Source: Limnanthes douglasii subsp. nivea
Lineage: Eukaryota; Streptophyta; Magnoliopsida; Brassicales; Limnanthaceae
Length of the DNA stretch: 64,000 nucleotides
Direction: 5' to 3'
NCBI GenBank assembly: GCA_036936605.1
Contig: JAUPFV010000005.1
Location: forward strand, 191,950,958-192,014,957
Shown here: one piece after another, positions 59,540-64,000 of the stretch
Layout: the number at the start of each line of letters is the position of its first letter
How positions within the stretch are numbered: the first letter of the stretch is position 1
Notes under the pieces: model-generated
Database searches by the model: none
What the model saw: the letters and a program-made list of their open reading frames with translations, nothing else
What the model was told of the DNA's origin: nothing
Position numbers and translations under genes: made by a program

Positions 59540-59900
59540 GGCAGTATCCGATCATGCTGTAAGTACAATATTAGACCGAGAAGTTGAGAATTACCCTCGC
59601 TCAGTTTATTACGTTAGTAAGAGTTTATTGAATGCAGATAAAAGGTACTTAAAGTTGTAAAAATGGGCTTTAACTGTGGTGATAGAAGATATAAAAATGA
59701 GACCTTATTTTCAAGCACACACTATCACAGTTCGAACTTATTTTCCACTTAAAAACATGTTGCAAAAACGGATGTATCGGGTCGAATGACCAAGTGGCTT
59801 GTGGAATTGGGGGATTTCGATATTGATTTTGCTCTGTATACAACAATCAAGGCACAAGCTGTAGCAAACTTCTTGGTTGAGCTCCATTCGAAAAGACCCT
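59202..59900 (+). pseudogene. First RNase H and connection domain of element B
   Basis: MLTGRLSTLNRFISMSYGK, FFQVLRNVKEFNW, then a tract of alternating Tyr-Ile made by a TA microsatellite, YLAVSDHAVSTIL, YYVSKSLLNADKRYLKL, and after a stop KMRPYFQAHTITVRT. It is homologous to 7942-8517 in element A. The microsatellite replaces a few residues of the first beta strand in frame. Confidence 0.8.
59486..59536. repeat. (AT)n microsatellite inside RNase H of element B
   Basis: 51 bases of pure AT in frame between SEK and YLAVSDHAVS. In A the same place reads GEILFLYIAVSD. The expansion probably grew from an existing tatata. Confidence 0.95.
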
Positions 59901-59939
59901 ATGTATAATCTTTTATCAATAAGCCTGGGAAAGAATGGG

Positions 59940-60330
59940 TAACTGGGATAGACAAAAAATCTAGTATGATGGGTTATGGGGCAGGAATTTGTTTACTCTC
60001 CCCCCTTTGGAGATTCAATGTACCAATTCGTACTTTTTGGTTTCAAGGAACCAAATAATAAAGCTAAGTATAAAGAAACAATAACCGGCTTAAGGATTTC
60101 TCAATTATGTCGTGCCAAAAGAATCCGATTGATAAGTGATTTGCAGCTGCTCATACATCAAGCATAGAGACAATCTTAAACAAGAAAAGAAAAATTGGTG
60201 AAGTATTTACAAGTTTTAAGAGAAGTGTCAGCTTGTTTTAAATATGTGAAACATGAGCATGTGCCAAGAGCAGAAAATTCAATGGTTGACTATTTAACCT
60301 CTATAACATATTCCTAGGTATATCCTTGGA
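59940..60330 (+). pseudogene. Second (Tat-type) RNase H of element B
   Basis: FGFKEPNNKAKYKETITGLR, IRLISDLQLLIHQA, then after a stop SACFKYVKHEHVPRAENSMV. It matches 7468-7870 of A, but NNEAEY reads NNKAKY, so the catalytic glutamate is lost. Confidence 0.75.
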
Positions 60331-60469
60331 TTTTGGTGCAAGAATTCCCTTCCATAACAACGATCCTTGAAATGAAAGTTCAAACTGATGAAATTATTCA
60401 GATATCTACGATAAACAACCAAGATTAAAGTTATGAGATCCAATAATTCATTATTAAAGAAAGTCTTCC

Positions 60470-61640
60470 CGATGATAAAAGACTAGCTAAAAAGTTAAAG
60501 TTTAAAGCACACGGGTTTTTAGTTTTAAGAGGAGCCCTCTACAAGCAATATTTTAGAAAGCCTCTATTGCGTTGCCTCTGATCTGATGAGTCCCAAGTTG
60601 TTTTATTTGAATTATACGATGGAGAAAGATCTGCCCAATGTGGCTACAAAGCTTTGACTAGAACGGTCTTGTTAACAGGATATTATTGGTTGTATATCAC
60701 GACGGATGCTAAAGAGCTAATAAAAAATGTGATCCTCGTCAGAGATTTGGAAATGTAATATATATACCATTAGTTCATATAGAGTCAATATCTAAAGCGG
60801 TATATTTCGATAGATGAGGTCTTGATTTTGTTGAACCCATTCCAATGGCTTCTGGAGGATGTCGAACTATTATCCTAGCACTTGATTATTTTTCAAAGTA
60901 GGTAGAAGTTGCGCCCCTATCAATAACTACTTCCAAAGTAGTAATAAAGTTTATGATTCCTAACATATGTTGTAGATTCAGAATTCCTAAGAGAACTACG
61001 ATAGATAATGGCCCTCAATTTGACAACATGGACATTGAGATTTTTTGTGCATAAGAGAAATTCACCATTGTTTCTCTTCACTTTTTTAAGCTAATTGACA
61101 GATAGAGGTTGTAAATAAAACTATTATGATAGGTCTAAAAAAGGGCGAAATAAAATGGTGAAATTACCTATAAGAGGTATTGTGGGCCTACCGAACTACT
61201 CCACACACTACTACACAAGAATCTCCTTTTACCTTGGTCTATGAGATAGATGCATAACCTCGATAGAATCTACTCTTCCTTTTTTTAGAGTTCAAAATTA
61301 TTTCGAAGAGCATAATGGGACTGCGATAAGAGCTCATCCACACTTGATTGAATAAAAGAGAGTTAAAGCTCATTTACGAATGGTCCATTATCAAGGTTTA
61401 ATAAAAAGCAGGTCTGCATCTAAAATACGAAGAAGAGAATTCGATATGGGGGATAAGGTTTTAAGAAAAGTAATTTTGCACACCAAATACAAGAATTTTG
61501 GAAAGTTAGCACCAGATTGGGAGGGACCATACATTGTGTGTGAGAAGATTAAGCAAGGAATATATCAATTAATTGACCAAGAAGGCAGTCCTTGAGGCAC
61601 CCGTGAAATATCAAACACTTAAGGTTTTATCTTGAGTAAA
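60470..61640 (+). pseudogene. Integrase of element B
   Basis: RTVLLTGYYWLYITTDAKEL, ASGGCRTIILALDYFSK (first Asp), IPKRTTIDNGPQFDN (second Asp), a degraded QIEVVNKTIMIGLKKG (Glu block), EVLWAYRTTPHTT, and the C-terminal domain FDMGDKVLRKVILHTK, FGKLAPDWEGPYIVCEKIKQ. Several stops and frameshifts. Confidence 0.8.
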
Positions 61641-61790
61641 TGAGTATTTCAAATATTTATGGGCATACTTTTTCTTACCCTGGTGGCTCGGGGAAGTTTT
61701 AATGAGGTGTCTGAATTATTATCAATCTATCGCTTTTGCCTTTAAAATTTGTGTATAATTATATTTTTGTATGTTAAATTTTTTGTCTCT

Positions 61791-62030
61791 GCAAATGGAT
61801 TACCATCGAATGGTTTGTGAATGTTAAGTTATGCATGCTTTCGAATGAATTACCTTCAAATGGCTTGTGTATGCTAAGTTTGGTTTGTGTATGCTTTCGA
61901 ATGGATTACCTGCAAATGGATTACCTACGAATGGATTGTGTATTAACTGTATTTGTCTTCGAATGAATTACCTTCGAATGGTTTATGAATTAACTTTGTG
62001 TGTCTTTGAATGGATTACCTTTAAATTTTT
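61791..62030. repeat. Tandem repeat, four to five units of 47-62 bp
   Basis: Units start ttcgaatgrattaccttcaa or a close variant, followed by a TGTG/TTAA-rich stretch of variable length. It sits between integrase and the antisense ORF, like the arrays of A and D, but the sequence is unrelated. Confidence 0.75.
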
Positions 62031-62324
62031 GTGTTTAAAGATTAATTACCTTCAAATAAAGTGAACCAAAAAATAAAGACAAGAACATATAAGGAAATAA
62101 GTTAAGTTGATGAGATGATAGCTAATATAAAACACATCGGAAACCCCGAGGACTTGATCAAATCCAAATCAAAAAATTCAAAAACAACAAAAATATTTTG
62201 GCATACCAAAGACTTATCCAAGAACTTCCGACCCACAATAATAAAAAATGTATTGTGTACAACAAGGACTTGCACGGTACAATAAAATTTGAATATATTA
62301 ACCTTTGGGCTCTTTCTCATTGGT

Positions 62325-64000
62325 TTATTTTACTTTCTCTTCTTTTGAGATCCCACGTCCAGAATACCCTTCATCGGTTTTGTCTGAACCATCATTGGGT
62401 GAATCTTCAGAGATACCAAGTTGATCGACTACGGGCATGTTAGGGGGTACAAATTTATCTGGGACCGATCTTCACAAAGACCCAAAGGTTAGAGTGGGGA
62501 AATTCTTATGGAATTACATCACCATATTTAATTTGGTTGTGCATCCCCTTTGTGTAAGAAATCTATCACCCCATCAACATATGTATTTATAGCATCAACC
62601 TCCTCTTGTATGGATTTCACCTTGAGAGATGTTATTTTATCTTCCAACTTTTTTTATAAGAGCTTCTTAAGTATTTTTCTCACCTAATAAACGCTCAATG
62701 GTTGCTCTATCATCAATTTACTAGTTCTTCAATAAAGTGATCTCCCCAGAGAACTTGATGATTGCAGTTTTCCATAATCAGATTGTAATTTTTTATAATC
62801 AAACTTTTCCTTGACTAATTTTTTTTTACTGATTTAACCTCTTCGGATAAACAGTCAGCTTTTGCTTTTTCTTTTTCGATAGAAGATTTCAGACTTTCGT
62901 TTTCCTCTTGAAGAGAATATATTGTTTTATTATGGGACCTCACCTTCCTCTTCAATTCGATAATTGGTCTCACATAGCTCAGCACCGAATACCCTAGTAC
63001 ATCGTTCTCCTTCGATAATTCAAAGGGAACCCCTTCGAACACCACAACGGTAAGATTACTTATAGACTTTGAGAAGTTAGTTTCAAAAGCGTTAAAGTCA
63101 AATGGCCCAATACCTTCTATTGGATTCACATCTCCGAACGTTTGCCTCTCAGATAGGGAAAGTAATGGAGAAGAAGGATCTAATACTGCGGCTGGTGGAG
63201 GTTCAACAACAGGGATCATTGGAGGAGTAATTTCAAAACGAAGGAATATCTCTGCATGAGTCAAGGTTTTCTTCCGATTTTTGTCTCTTGTATCACTACC
63301 TTGCTTGTCGCTCTTGTGTGTCTTTTTCTTCTTAGGAACAGGAGTTTTCGGGAGTACATCACCTCCCTCAACATTTTCGGCAACAACATCTAACAAGGTT
63401 GAGTCAATATTGTTTGGCTGCTCTTCATTTCCCACTTCAGCAGCAAACTGTGATAAGCCTTTCTTGTTTTTATGATCCTTCTTACTTGATGGTTGGGGGC
63501 TCTGATCCTGGTCGGTAGATATAGATTTTCATCAACGACTTTAGTTCTCTCTAGTATGGTAGAAGGCTACGAAGGAGTGCTAAATTGCTCCCATGTCAGC
63601 TCTCATTCGAGATTAGTCCTCCAAAGATGACTTCGAACGAAATTGGCATGAGTGAAGCATTGATGGAAGCCATTGGATCGCTTCATTTCTTCCCACTGAT
63701 TCACCTTCTTAAAAGTGACCTTCGCGTCGGCCAGATGGTACAAATAGGGCTTCGAAATGGACGATACATAAAAGAAGTTAGGGGTAAACAGTAAAGTATT
63801 TAAAGTAAAAAATATAAGGTCAAAAATAATTTCGAGGAGACCTACTTGTATTCTTCCAATATTTGGTAAGCTGACTCAGATTACCCTGGGAGGTGATTTT
63901 TTTGTCATTCTCCCACCAACCACTAATTAAACAAAACAACATCTTCCATATTGTATCTACCTCCAGCAGATCATCCACTACATTTTAATCATTCCTCATG
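62325..64000 (-). pseudogene. Antisense ORF (aORF) of element B, partial
   Basis: Read on the - strand from beyond 64000: IWKMLFCLISGWWEND (63970-63890), ADAKVTFKKVNQWEEMKRSN then GFHQCFTHANFV (about 63740-63610), a basic/acidic part with KKKKTHKSDKQGSD, ITPPMIPVVEPPPAAVLDP and SKENDVLGYSVLSYVRPIIE (open frame 63435-62815), a coiled coil (NKTIYSLQEENESLKSSIEK, continuing to about 62560) and an acidic tail (QLGISEDSPNDGSDKTDEGY) stopping at 62325-62327. Domain order equals the aORF of A (WKIVNDF, SGFWENG, RKNWGRVFHNCF, coiled coil, acidic tail). Several frameshifts. Function unknown. Confidence 0.75.

Larger units (their letters stand above)
55471..64000 (+). mobile_element. Tat-like Ty3/gypsy element B, + strand, running off the window
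   Basis: The order is 5' LTR, primer-binding-like site, gag, protease, reverse transcriptase, RNase H, second RNase H, integrase, tandem repeat and an antisense ORF on the - strand that continues beyond 64000. It is more decayed than A: frames are short and the protease, RT and second RNase H active sites are all mutated. The left boundary is approximate because the 3' LTR is not in the window. Confidence 0.85.

Overview
The window is nuclear DNA from a flowering plant, most probably a eudicot. It is AT-rich, has spliceosomal introns, carries plant-type genes (a VQ-motif protein, a leucine-rich-repeat receptor fragment, a DUS1-type tRNA dihydrouridine synthase), and most of its length is transposable elements. 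I could not assign a family or species. Only two genes look intact: a three-exon tRNA-dihydrouridine synthase on the + strand (24759-27196) and an intronless VQ-motif gene on the - strand (45191-45814). Everything else recognisable is mobile or decayed.

Layout. 1-15.4 kb: an old + strand Ty3/gypsy element (C; RNase H piece at the left edge, integrase piece at 12.3-13.0 kb, antisense ORF remnant near 15 kb) is split by a nearly complete - strand Ty3/gypsy element (A, 925-12303, two ~303-bp LTRs). Element A itself carries a 499-bp hAT-type MITE with a perfect 8-bp target duplication. 16.4-24.3 kb: three TIR elements whose cores are minisatellites (16416-17781, 19359-20177, 20219-24320) and a 426-bp foldback MITE (18011-18436). 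24.7-27.2 kb: the DUS gene. 28.2-28.7 kb: an LRR pseudogene exon. 30.6-44.2 kb: a very recent tandem duplication of an ~8-kb, mostly non-coding segment; the second copy has lost 2433 bp and gained 12 bp of filler. 45.2-46.2 kb: VQ gene and promoter. 47.0-50.6 kb: decayed plant-mobile-domain coding sequence, arrays of a short palindromic motif, and an OTU-protease remnant. 51.7-55 kb: a decayed - strand gypsy element (D). 55.5-64 kb: a + strand gypsy element (B) running off the right edge.

Elements A, B, C and D share a Tat-like plan: gag-pol, a second RNase H (visible in A, B and C) between the first RNase H and integrase, a tandem-repeat region after integrase (A, B, D), and an extra ORF on the opposite strand before the 3' LTR. 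The two antisense ORFs whose 5' ends are in the window (A and C) each have a TATAAATA box upstream. All pol genes are broken by frameshifts and stops, and both readable reverse transcriptases have lost the second aspartate of the YxDD motif. The features most worth a second look are the antisense-ORF promoters, the minisatellite-bearing TIR family, the palindrome-flanked PMD/OTU region and the scarred tandem duplication.
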